Source: Xanthostigma xanthostigma (Eukaryota > Arthropoda > Insecta > Raphidioptera > Raphidiidae). From it: a stretch of DNA of 64,000 nt. Below the pieces are notes generated by a model. That model ran no database searches and was not told the origin of the DNA. It worked only from the letters and a program-made list of their open reading frames with translations. Positions 44,752 through 54,729 of the stretch are shown here, one piece after another. The DNA is taken from NCBI GenBank assembly GCA_963575645.1, contig OY754466.1, positions 43,122,001 through 43,186,000 on the forward strand, given 5' to 3'. Position 1 is the first letter of the stretch. The number at the start of each line of letters is the position of its first letter. The translations under genes were made by a program, and so were the position numbers.

Positions 44752-45507
44752 GTTACGGTCTATACCCGAATTCGGTCAATGACCGAAATAAATGCGCAAA
44801 ACTAGTTTTGACCAACGAATATTGCCCAAACCCGAAATCTTACATTTAGACGGGTATTGAGTGTTATAAAATGAGCAAAACTAGTTTAGCGCATTTTCAA
44901 TTGGACAAAACTAGTTCTGTCCATTTCTGAACGGACAATACTATAGTATGGCATCGGAATCTTATTTGCGTTTATTAATTAACTTTTCCACATCAACGAT
45001 ACTTATTATATCAAAGTGATTTATTCTTATGTATTGTTTAGCAGACAGAGGTTTTAATTCAGCTTTCAACAAATTTGCTTTCTTAACCTCACTTAGTGTA
45101 GTAAGGTAATTATGTTTCGTCATAAAATTATGCTTCAGAAGCCGAACTAGGTAGTTGAAACTCGAATTCACCTTGCATTTTTACTTAATTATTACACTGA
45201 ATATCCCACCATTATATTATTAATTATAACATTCAGGAAAACAATTCAATAGGTAAACAAGAACATAACCCACTTTTATTCGGGTTCGGACGTTGATTGA
45301 ATGAAACAAGCAGAACTAGTATTGTCCGTTCAGAAATAGACAGAACTAGTTTTGCCCAACTGAAAATGCGCAAAACTAGTATTGCTCATTTTATAACACC
45401 CAATACCCGTTTAAATGTAAGATTTCGGGTTTGGGCAATATTCGTTGTCAAAACTAGTTTTGCGCATTTATTTCGGTCATTGACTGAATTCGGGTATAGA
45501 CCGTAAC
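44752..45507. mobile_element. Foldback element with ~188-bp arms and ACTAGT palindromes
   Basis: Left arm 44752-44940 and right arm 45320-45507 are reverse complements. Outer ends are GTTACGGTCTATACCCGAAT. Each arm carries several copies of an ACTAGT-centred palindrome (CAAAACTAGTTTTG and variants), seven in all over the two arms. The ~380-bp core holds a 69-codon frame on the minus strand. A truncated end of the same family sits at 35250-35285. Confidence 0.8.
44962..45171 (-). CDS. Unidentified 69-codon frame inside the foldback core
   Basis: The frame opens at a GTG (45169-45171) with no ATG at the start. A strong stop TAA follows at 44962-44964. The product is rich in Lys and Leu ('LLKHNFMTKHNYLTTLSEV', 'KKANLLKAELKPLSAKQYI', 'INHFDIISIVDVEKLI') and not low-complexity, and it would form amphipathic helices. 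An AG (..ATGCAAG) immediately precedes it, so it may be the last exon of something longer. I do not recognise the family. It fills most of the space between the arms, much as the gene fragment at 7914-8424 does in its element. Confidence 0.3.
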   Translation of the reverse strand: MNSSFNYLVRLLKHNFMTKHNYLTTLSEVKKANLLKAELKPLSAKQYIRINHFDIISIVDVEKLINKRK

Positions 45508-45609
45508 ATATACATACCTGTTGTATAATATACAAAACAAACATACCTACATATATAACAATATCCATGGTAACTGCAGCTACAAGTATTGTATAATGGG
45601 TGTACCTAC

Positions 45610-46012
45610 GTAAAGTCGCTGCCCACGAGGTTGATTTTGTCGCTAGATGCTTTGTTAGGATGTGATGCTTTTATATGTGTTCGCTTTACACGATGCGTGT
45701 TTTGAAGCTGGATTTGTAGACGGGTTTGATGCGCGCGCAGTTACAGTTCGAATGTTATAGCAAAAGTGACCGTTTATTGTCTCTGGATGGAACACACACT
45801 GTGACGCCATTTTTGTTTGTGGGCGTTTGCCCGTGTCGCCCTCGTGACTAGATACTGTTTTCTGATCGGTTCTTAATCAGAATCAGCAGAGAAGCAAGCA
45901 CTAAACATAGTCCCGGTTCTAAGTTTGAATCCAGCTTGTAACCACGCATTTGAGTCGCAGTGGCGTCAGTTCTATCCTCTCAGCCAGCACGGCAGCCAGT
46001 ACTAGTCCACAA
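45610..46012 (+). repeat. Harbinger-like non-autonomous repeat, long copy
   Basis: Starts 'TAAAGTCGCTGCCCACGAGG' and proceeds through 'GTGTTCGCTTTACACGATG', 'GTTTATTGTCTCTGG', 'TTGTTTGTGGGCG', 'TTTTCTGATCGG' and 'GTCGCAGTGGCGTCAG'. Co-linear with the reverse of 30775-31080. No reading frame of note. Confidence 0.5.
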
Positions 46013-46037
46013 CAGACAGACAGACATCAATTTTTAT

Positions 46038-46500
46038 ATAATACTAGCTGCTACCCGCGACTCCGCACGCTTTTGAAATGAAACAGAGACAACGGCTTCA
46101 CCGTATTGTAGTACTATTTTAAAAAACAATGTTTGTACACTTTGACATTTATGCCAGCAGTTTTTGCTTGTTATACGTGTGAATTTTGAAATCATCGCCA
46201 GTTTTACCTTCTTGAGGGATGATTTTGCAAAAACGATGAATCATGTAATTCTTTATTTCTTACCAAAAGCCTAAATATGAATTTTCATATTGAGAAATGA
46301 TCGGTTCTCTATACAAACTTTCATCCTCTATTGCACCCCTTCAGAGTTGTTTTTTTGAGACAAACGGTAGCCTATGTCCTTCCTCAGGATGCAATCTATC
46401 TCCTTGCCAAATTTTATCTAAATCTGTTCAGCGGTTTACGCGTGAAAGCTTAACAAACAAACAAACTCACATTCGCATTTATAATATTAGTTAAGATATT
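46038..46500 (+). repeat. Family-3 SINE-like repeat
   Basis: Starts ACTAGCTGCTACCCGCGAC and ends CATTTATAATATTAGTTAAG after 'TTCAGCGGTTTACGCGTGAAAG' and an (AACA)n run. These are the typical paired ends of a very abundant class of short lepidopteran repeats. The last ~180 bp recur inverted at 47913-48110. Confidence 0.65.
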
Positions 46501-46504
46501 ATGC

Positions 46505-47025
46505 ATGCCGGCGTTCCAAAGCGGTGCCCAAAAGTTTAGAACAAGCACTCAACACGAATCTGTCAAGTTGTTTCACTCCAACAGTATCTTCTCGAGTACT
46601 CGAGAGTCGAGAACATCAAGCACTCAAATCTTTGTAGGCACAGAGGCGGTAAGAAGCAAGTGCGTGAGGCAGGCGGTCCTACTAGACGTCACTCACAAAT
46701 CCCGCATTAAAATGTCTTCACGGACTGACAATTTCGGATCTACCCCAGCACTTATCGCTTCCTAAAATCTAGTTGATTTCCAATCAATAATGTTCTAACA
46801 ACGTTTGCCTGTGTCAAATAAAATTACAATTAGTTCGCGTGTTTGGGGGAGAGATCACGGCGCGCCGGCCTCCCCGTCGCGTTATTTCCATTTCACACGC
46901 TTCTCTATCCCCCAGCAGTCAAGTTGTCACTTTGAATCGAAACATGAAAATTAATGTCTTCGACTTTTTATGACAAATTGAAACTGTATACCAACAAATA
47001 TTTAGGATCAGGATTCCAGAATCTA
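46505..47025. other. Gene-free stretch with a GC-rich patch
   Basis: 46840-46930 has 'CACGGCGCGCCGGCCTCC' inside an imperfect GGGGGAGAGA / TCTATCCCCC pair. The frame at 46505-46765 is Ser/Thr-rich and not recognised. I do not call a gene. Confidence 0.35.
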
Positions 47026-47029
47026 TATT

Positions 47030-47590
47030 ATACAAAATTCTCGTGTAACAATTTTGGCCGCGCTAATCTCCGAAATTCCTGAGCCGATTTTAATGACATT
47101 TTGTAAATGTGTCTCGTTTGGTGCAACTTACGCAAAAGGATAATTTTTATTAAATACTTTGTACAAAATTACGGTGTTTTCTCAAAAAAAAAAACTGTGT
47201 TAGTTAGGGCTTAAATGCTATCTATATATATAAAATTCCCGTGTCACAATTTTGGCCGCGCTTATCTCCAAAACCACAACCGACTTTAATGAAATTTTGT
47301 AAATGTGTCTTGCTTGGTGCTACTTCCGCTATAGGATTGTTCTTATTTAACATTTTGTACAAAATTACGGTGTTTTCTCAAAAAAACTGTTTTAGTAACA
47401 GGTAACGACATCTGATAGAATTTACTCAAAGCTATTAGTTCAGAAGCAAACAAAAAACGGTTTTAGTACCAAATAGCGACATCTGTTGGAATTCGCTCAA
47501 AGCTATTAGTTCAGACGCCGGGCCGCAAACGAAATACATTTTGCAGAATTATATCTATCGCATCCGGGTGAAACCGGAGCTAGTATATTA
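47030..47590 (+). repeat. Family-2 SINE-like repeat, one partial and one full copy in tandem
   Basis: 'CCGTGTCACAATTTTGGCCG' and the related 'TCGTGTAACAATTTTGGCCG' start two units (47030-47210 truncated, 47218-47590 complete). The second ends 'CGGGTGAAACCGGAGCTAG'. Inside the second, 'CAAAGCTATTAGTTCAGA' is duplicated. Confidence 0.65.
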
Positions 47591-47912
47591 TATATTATAT
47601 CAATTTAATTACATGTCCGCACATATTGTACTTTGAGCTCTTGCCCTAGCACTGGTTTCCCATTGTAATTGTAATATTATTTATGTAGGTAACGCGATTT
47701 TGAAGGAAACAACCATCTCGGAGAGATAATATAAAATCTCACTCCATTAGGTTCTATCCCATGTTCAGTTTCCTGATCAACATAGGTCTTTTTTCGACCC
47801 CCCTCCCTCTTATTTTGTGTCCCCGGGAAGAAAATCTAAAAATCCAACTTCGTTTGGTACTGTCTGTTCTGTATTATAAGAGTGCGAAGTTTTGGAACAC
47901 CGGTATGCGTAA

Positions 47913-48110
47913 TATCCTATTATAAATGCGAATGTGAGTTTGTTTGTTTGTTTGTTACGCTTTCACGCGTAAACCGCTGAACAGATTTCGATAAAATTTG
48001 GCAAGGAGATAGATTGCATCCTGAGGAAGGACATAGCCTACTGTTTGTCTCAAAAAACAACTTTGAATGGGTGCAAAAGGGGATGAAAGTTTGTTAACGG
48101 AAATCTTTTT
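47913..48110 (-). repeat. Family-3 SINE-like repeat, inverted fragment
   Basis: Reads 'CCTATTATAAATGCGAATGTG', a GTTT run, 'CTTTCACGCGTAAACCGCTG' and 'GAGGAAGGACATAG', the inverse of 46310-46490. Confidence 0.65.
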
Positions 48111-48114
48111 ATGG

Positions 48115-49400
48115 AACTTAGCATGATTTCTTTCGAAAAATCTCCTTCGTTTTGACCCTAGAGTGAAATAATGACGATCCAATCAGATAGTTGGCCGATC
48201 AGATAGTTGATTATATAATTTGGTACTGCTAGCCTCAAAAATGCACGGTCGATTTTCAATAATTGCATTACAACGCAAAAATTTGTTGAGTAAAATGTAT
48301 TTTACAAGGGATTTTTGCAAATCATTTTTTCCTTAACGGTGTTTATCATGAATAATGATTTCCTAGACAACTTGTATAGAATGACGAAATTGCCTTTCAA
48401 GGAAATTGGTGTCGACGTCGTCACAGTCAGGTCGGCATATTGCAAGACGCGTGTAAATAAACTCGACAAACAAACAAAATGTTTTTCCGGTTTTTACCTA
48501 CGCAATATCATTTGTCAAGCTCGAAACTTAAGCGTTCAATTAGATAATCCAATAACTTATAGATAATACACTTCATATATTCGTGTCTAACGACTTAGAT
48601 TTTAGATTAGCATTTCCTAAACTTTTTCATCTATATGAAATCGTTAGAAACCAGCCGTGAGGTGGGTCTACAAATGCGATCCTTGATGTCCAACATCCCA
48701 GTTACGATCAATATTGGATATTAATAACAAAAATATTTTAGTGTTTTGCTGAAGATGAGAGCATTGCTCTCGAAATGTACATCCACTAATAAACTTGTTG
48801 TGGTAAGAAGTAACTATTCTCTATTTTTTATTGGATATTAAATATGTAATTAAAAATTAGACCGGAAAAATATTTTTCAAAAAAAAAATCCAAAATACAC
48901 TTTTTTTCAGTATTTTTACAAAAAAAATTTGGACAGATTTTGATAAAAAAATTTTCGGATCAAAATGATGATAAACGCTGCAAATGAACGAAGTCGATAT
49001 CATGTTTTATTCGCGACATATTGTGTAAAATGTTATTTTAGCTTAACCTGAGTGTACCAAACTTCATCGAAATTGGATTAGGGGTTTAGAAATTATGGCG
49101 GAACAGAAAGAAAAAACAATCTGAAAATGATCAAACATAAACAATACGCAACAATACGCAGTCCATCTCTAAATCAATGATCGTATAATATATATCTTCG
49201 TAATTATATTTACGTGGGTATACTTATGTCATATTTCCACTTTGGTAAAACATACTTCTCTGTAATTTCAGTTCCATAGAAAAAATGCCAACATAAAAAT
49301 TAAATAAACTAGCGTCAATTTTAGAAGTTACAGAGTTTTAAGATTTTATATAACCCCTTATTTTTGAAAAATGGCATTACAATTTATTGCCTGCGCCACG
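48115..49400. other. Gene-free stretch with one hammerhead-like core
   Basis: 48749-48775 (plus) reads CTGAAGA, T, GAGAGC-ATT-GCTCTC, GAAA: a perfect six-pair stem II between the two conserved boxes. The frame at 48315-48566 ('MNNDFLDNLYRMTKLPFKEI' and on) is somewhat protein-like in composition but not recognised, and its neighbourhood gives no support. Confidence 0.4.
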
Positions 49401-49404
49401 AAAT

Positions 49405-50077
49405 TCTATTTAAAAAAATATAGTTTAAAAAAAACTAAGAAACACGCTTTATATCGAACTAAAAAGTAAAAAATATTTTTTTAAATAAGCTTAAAACAAT
49501 AATGAATAAAAAATACTAGTATTATTGTTAAAAAAGCGTGGGGCGCTCGATGTACGAAAATGTGGAACAAAGCGCCCCACGCTTTTTCACAATAATACTA
49601 GTATTTTTTATTCATTATTGTTTTAAGCTTATTTTAAAAAAAAATATTTTTTACTTTTTAGTTCGATATGAAGCGTGTTTTTTAGTTTTTTAATTTTTTA
49701 AACTATATTTATTTTTCACTTTTTAGTTTGATATAAGGCGTGTTTTTTAGTTTTTTTTTTAAACTATATTTATTTTCCACTTTTTAGTTCGATTTATTGT
49801 CAAAAATTTGCCGAAAAAAAAACAAATTTTTTATTTCGACGTGGACGGGATTAGAACCCACGACCGGTGAATCCGAGCGTTGACGTCAGCGAAGACTAGC
49901 GCCTTAGACCGCTCGGTCAACGATTGCTCTTACAGTAGTGGCATAACATACTAACAGTAATAAACCACTTGCTGTAGTCCAAACGAGATTGCAAACAAAC
50001 ATACATACAGACATACATACATACATTCATACATACATACAAACTTACGAGTGAAACTAATGCAAAGCGTGTAAAAA
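49405..50077 (-). mobile_element. Composite element B: long hairpin plus tRNA-like unit
   Basis: Second copy of the 11452-11983 composite: hairpin (49410-49710), tRNA-like block (49837-49923, minus), trailer with (CATA)n, and end AAAGCGTGT. It differs in two ways. About 110 bp between hairpin and tRNA block are an extra partial repetition of the arm end (AAGCGTGTTTTTTAG occurs twice). The hairpin loop is in the opposite orientation relative to copy A. Confidence 0.7.
49837..49923 (-). ncRNA. tRNA-Leu/Ser-like pol III unit, copy B
   Basis: Minus strand: TTGACCGAGCGGTCTAAGG (A-box region, clearly class II tRNA-like), TGACGTCA in the middle, GGGTTCTAATCCC (B box), then GTCCACG. Same layout as 11756-11841. 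Confidence 0.6.
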
Positions 50078-50526
50078 TGTTTATTTTTTATATTTTTTGA
50101 AATTTTAGTTTAGCAATAAAAGAGTTATGTTGGATTGTATTCTATTGAAATTCTAATTTTATCCAATTTGCAGTTAGAGGAAATTTTAACTGCAGTTATA
50201 TTCAAATGCACTCGATGTGACCGTGCAAAAACTTAAACTTTCTTGCATTATTTCAGTGTCTGCACTTTAACAAACAAAAATACGCTAAACGGGTTCTGCA
50301 GAAATATGAAATATGATACCGGAGAATAAATATTTAAAAAGTTTACAGTAAACCTCTTCTGTGCGTGGTTCGGCTAGCATAATATTAAATTACATTTGTT
50401 TAGTATTCAATAGTTCATCTTTCAATATAGTTTCTCTTTTTTACTGGACAGATAGTTGCAAAACAATATTGAACAACTAAAAAAAATGTGATAGTGGATG
50501 TTATTGACTAAGACATTTTATTTTTT

Positions 50527-51515
50527 TGACGTGATAACGTCTTATAAATTGATGAATCACTAATCTTATAAATTGATAAAACACCGGCTGCATGCACGAA
50601 AAAGTGTAACGTTCCTAACGCTCGTAACGCGTAACGTTCCTAACGCGTAACGTTCCGCCTGACCCTGTGCGTGCTTTTTGCTAATTTCTCGCTCAATTTA
50701 AATCAGATCGGTTTGAAACCAGTCTTAAACGAAAGAGGAGAACATTTTACATAGATCTCGTATAACAGAATTTGCCTAAACAGTTTTTTTATACAAATTT
50801 ATATAGAAAAATAGCTGTATAAATGCAATGTTGTCTAATGCATGGCGCGACGCGGTCGGTCGTCTTTGTTTGCCGTACATGGAAATTAGAAGAGAACGTA
50901 TGTCTTGTCTTAACATGAAAACGGTTGCATTTCTAATGTTTAATTCAATTTTTTGACATTAGTATTTTGTGAAATGCAACGCCTTCTAAGTTAAGTATTG
51001 GAATAACTAATTATTATTAGAACATAATACTTTGACAGTTGCAAACGTCACTTTTGACATTTCTTATCATTCCGACACCAAGGATAAGCGGATTGAAACC
51101 AAATTTTGGGAGGATGTTTGATATGCAAATATGAAGTGGCCTATTGTTTTTGGGGAACATCGGCGCATGCGTAAAAGAATATATCTCTTATAATGATGTT
51201 TTATATAATAATAATATAGTTTTTAAAACGGTTTTTACTCTATCTATTTTTACTAGAAATTTTTGTAAATTTTTTGGGGAAAATCGGCGCATGCGCAAAA
51301 GAGATACATGCCATAGTTGTTTTTTATATAATAATAGTATACTTTTTATAGTGTTTTATTATTCTACTTAATAAAATTTACCTAAATTTGAAGCGAAAGA
51401 TGCAATATCATAGATTCGAATTATTATAATTATTATATAAATTTAGGTTATGTATTACGGAATACGTTATCACGTAAAACTATCGTCCGTAAACCGCCTT
51501 TACAGACAACCAATT
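50527..51515 (+). mobile_element. GACGTGATAACGTC element, copy 2, with an inserted repeat
   Basis: Same start and inverted end (ACGTTATCACGT at 51466-51477) and trailer as copy 1 at 28504-29098. It has two rather than three of the 24-bp units, and an expanded 'AACGCGTAACGTTCCT' stretch at 50605-50660. A family-5 repeat sits inside at 51078-51360. Confidence 0.65.
51078..51360 (+). repeat. Family-5 repeat, partially duplicated
   Basis: GGATAAGCGGATTGAAACC to CGGCGCATGCG, then a second CGGCGCATGCGCAAAAGAG about 110 bp later, each followed by a 'TTTTATATAATAATA' phrase. Lies inside GACGTGATAACGTC copy 2. Confidence 0.6.
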
Positions 51516-51663
51516 TTTTTTTTTTTTGGGGGACGAAAAGAGTTAATTTCTATGTTATTCTAAACAACTTCAAAAATATATGATAGGTATTTGGAAAAAA
51601 TTCCGTGGCATAAGAATAGAAAATGAAGCAATACTGAAATTTAACTTGCATTTAATGCTGACA

Positions 51664-51690
51664 TTTCGATACGTTTTGTAGCATCTTCAG
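51664..51690 (-). ncRNA. Hammerhead-like core motif (imperfect stem II)
   Basis: Minus strand: CTGAAGA, T, GCTAC-AAAAC-GTATC, GAAAT. Four of five stem II positions pair. Weakest of the seven cores. Confidence 0.3.
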
Positions 51691-51699
51691 AGAGCGAGC

Positions 51700-52170
51700 A
51701 AGTAATAACAATAATTATTAAGCGTCTTCAAAGAAATAAAAATATTGCAAAAGTAGCTAATTGTTGTCGGCGTGATAATAATTAAATTGGTGCCGATCTC
51801 AAAATTTCGTTATTTTACCTTTTTTAGTGACCTCTTTTTGAAGGAGGTTACATTTTTTTAAAAAGATTTTTTTAGGGAATCCCTGAACTTGCTTTTCGCT
51901 TTCGAGCACAGACAAGTAGGGTTGCCATATCATAATCCATTAAATTTTGCAGAAAAAACAGAAACAGTAAATAAATAAATATTACTGACGTAGTCACCAT
52001 ATAAACCCACCCCGTTCCCAATGTCATCAAAAATAAGCTAATCAAAGACCCCATCCCCCCTTTGATGCTTACGTAATACTTGAATGGCCCCTGGACACAC
52101 GACAGAAGCTATTACACTCAAACCATTCCGGTAACTCTGACAAATTTTAAGTTCATTATAATAATTGTAT
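51700..52170. other. Gene-free stretch
   Basis: No coding signal. Frames here are short and unremarkable, and the one starting at 52080 runs into the foldback arm. Confidence 0.45.
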
Positions 52171-52174
52171 TATA

Positions 52175-53041
52175 CAGGGTGAGTCAGACCACCCGTATCA
52201 GTCGTTTTTTTCGAAAACGGTTAGTCGTAGAGAGTTGTGTCAAAAATCTGTATAATAAAAGCCCTAATGAAGAATCGAACGGTGATATTTTTTCCCCCCG
52301 GAAAGGTCGGCTTCCCTGTTAGTTTGCTCCGGAATGTTCAGAACTCCGGAATGTTAAATGGCACGATAGGTCGAAAGTGGTATCGTTAAAAAGATCTTTA
52401 AAAAATAAGCAAGTTTTGTAGGACATTTTTTTTTGTTACTGCCACCCCTGTTAAGTAATATTCGTTTGAAATTATTAAATTAACATGTCAGAATACATGT
52501 CAGAATAATTTTAAAAGTCGGCATTTAAATCTAGTTACCTAATTAAACTATGTCACAATAAGTTTTCAATAATTGAAATTGTTTTTTTTGTCGGAAAATA
52601 CTTCCAGGTACTCATAACATATCTAGAAGACCTCTGCAGTGTTTAGAAGTAAATTGAAGACAGTTTGAACATTTGTGACATTGTTTAATTAGGTAACTAG
52701 ATTTTAAATGCCGACTTTTAAAATTAAGTTTGTTATTCTGACATGTTAATTTAATAATTTCAAACGAATATTACTTAACAGGGGTGACAGTAACAAACAA
52801 AAATGTCCTACAAAACTTGCTTATTTTTTAAAGATCTTTTCAACAATACCACTTTCGACCTATCGTGCCATTTAACATTCCGGAGTTCTGAACATTCCGG
52901 AGCAAACTAACAGGGAAGCCGACCTTTCCGGGGGGGAAAAATATCACCATTCGATTCTTCATTAGGGCTTTTATTATACAGATTTTTGACACAACTCTCT
53001 TTCGAAAAAAACGACTGATACGGGTGGTCTGACTCACCCTG
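52175..53041. mobile_element. TA-flanked foldback element with ~385-bp arms
   Basis: CAGGGTGAGTCAGACCACCC at 52175 and its inverse ending 53041, both flanked by TA. Arms 52175-52560 and ~52655-53041 are close reverse complements ('CGATAGGTCGAAAGTGG', 'AGTTTGCTCCGGAATGTTC', 'TCGTTTGAAATTATTAAATT'), with only ~95 bp between them. CAGGGTG ends with a TA duplication suggest a Tc1/mariner-type non-autonomous element (inference). Frames on both strands are arm translations. Confidence 0.8.
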
Positions 53042-53049
53042 TATATGTC

Positions 53050-53524
53050 CTTTTGTTTCATCAAGTTGGTAAACACTGTATTTAAGTAAATGTTAAAAAA
53101 TTAGCAATTATTCGTATAGGTATATATAACAAACTCGTAACAATCAATATTTTCTTTTTGGATTTTTAAACGACACCCGATATTAAATATCAATTTTCGT
53201 TGTTTTTAAAATCAACAAAAAATATTCTGTTGTAAGAGCATGCAAGCCGCAACGCAAGGAACCATCGGCAATCGTCCAGACAGAAATTGACCTTGGAAAG
53301 TTTAATAAATTCTTGCCGCTTACAAAAGCAGACGCGAACAGCAAATTCCCAGAAGAGTGCATCAGAACAAAAACGAGAGCAAAAGACCCACGTTGAATCA
53401 TAATATGTACAAAGAAAGGCAAATGAACAAAAAAAAAGGTTAAAAATTACATACACGCAGGAAACGAGATACAATCAAACACATTTGAGAGACGCACTTA
53501 TAAATCTTTTCGTACTGATAGAGA

Positions 53525-53564
<40 letters not shown>

Positions 53565-53880
53565 AGTTTATAGACGCTAAACAGCTAAGGTCATCAGCGT
53601 CTACAACTCTATTGAAAACAGGCCAATGCTACCAATATGCTTGCGTGCAATCTTGTCAACTGTTTCATTTAATAAGTTGAGATTGAGTAAAAACTAAAAT
53701 TTTTCATTAATAAAAGGTCGACACCGATGTTATTTGGCGCCCGTGTGCAATGCACGCCTTGCACATTCGCTGACAAAAGATCTGACTGAAAAAGTTGGGC
53801 ATTCAACAATGTAAGGAAATATCTACAATACATTACAATTTTTTCCAAAATATATGTACGGTATCTATGACCTGTAGGTG
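53050..53880. other. Gene-free stretch with (GA)n
   Basis: (GA)n microsatellite at about 53521-53561, followed directly by TAGACGCTAAACAGC and GGTCATCAGCGTCTAC, a short inverted pair that also appears at 22716-22765. No gene. Confidence 0.5.
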
Positions 53881-53886
53881 TACAAT

Positions 53887-54214
53887 GTAGAGTGTTTGTT
53901 TTTTTGTTTGGTTGAACGCGCTAATCTCAAAAACTACTGGTTCGAATTGAATTTTTTTTGTTGGATAGCCCATTTGTCGAGGAAGGCTATAGGCTATATA
54001 ATATCACGCTACGACCAATAGGAGCGGAGCATCAATGAAAAATGTTGCAAAATGTAACTCAAAATTTGTCCGTCCGACAAAAACTTTTGAACGGTAACTC
54101 CGATCATCATGAATTTTGGACACAACATTCATCTCGGTAAATTAGAATGAATGTCATGTCCCTCCCCCCATTCGTTCTTTTGCACCCGGGTGATGCCGGG
54201 CGAGACCACTAGTT
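53887..54214 (+). repeat. Family-1 repeat, full copy
   Basis: Co-linear with 42443-42801 ('GGTTGAACGCGCTAATCTC', 'ATATCACGCTACGACC', 'CCGATCATCATGAA', 'GATGCCGGGCGAGACCACTAG'). Confidence 0.75.
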
Positions 54215-54215
54215 A

Positions 54216-54405
54216 TAAATATATACCCTCATCTGTTATTTGATGATGACAAAGATTATGTATTAGATAATATATTCATTGATAAATTGCAAATGGGTTA
54301 CCTAGCTAAATTAACTTTTTTGAGTCAACTTCCCCCATTTGTTAATCATAAAAATCGAACATTAGCTGAGAGAATATGACGCAAGGAATTGGAAAAATAG
54401 AGGTT
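54216..54405 (+). repeat. Single arm of the 33239-33819 foldback family
   Basis: 'AAATATATACCCTCATCTG', 'TTTGATGATGACAAAG' and 'GAGAATATGACGCAAGG' match the left arm of that element. The second arm is absent here. Confidence 0.65.
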
Positions 54406-54545
54406 GCCTACTTTCCCCGCAGCATAACTGTATATAAATAAGTAAGCAAGCGTTATTGATATACTCTCATCAGTAATTTAATCATTTTTTGTTATAAAAT
54501 GAAAGGTTATTTCATTCTTTACCCAACAATATTAGGTTGCCACAG

Positions 54546-54721
54546 CAAAAGTTTGTCACATCGATGGTTGCCTAGATTTTAGAGTTACTCTGAAAGAAGA
54601 TTTTTCCGATTGTTAATATTTAATCTGACTTCAATCTAGTGTTTGATCAATGGAGCACGCTTATACAATCTTTCAGAAAAACTCTAAAATCTATAGGCAA
54701 CCATCGATGTGACAAACTTTG
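54546..54721. mobile_element. Small foldback element with ~55-bp arms
   Basis: 'AAAGTTTGTCACATCGATGG' ... 'TTTTAGAGTTACTCTGAAAG' pairs with the inverse at 54668-54721. Loop ~65 bp. Confidence 0.7.
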
Positions 54722-54729
54722 GCACTGCG

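Noticed and set aside
48315-48566. 83-codon frame MQIIFSL...
   Set aside because: Some protein-like composition but no domain, no neighbours and no splice evidence.
52080-53076. Two opposite frames both encoding YRVSQTTRISRFFRKR
   Set aside because: They are the same inverted arm read from both ends of the foldback at 52175-53041, not a conserved protein.
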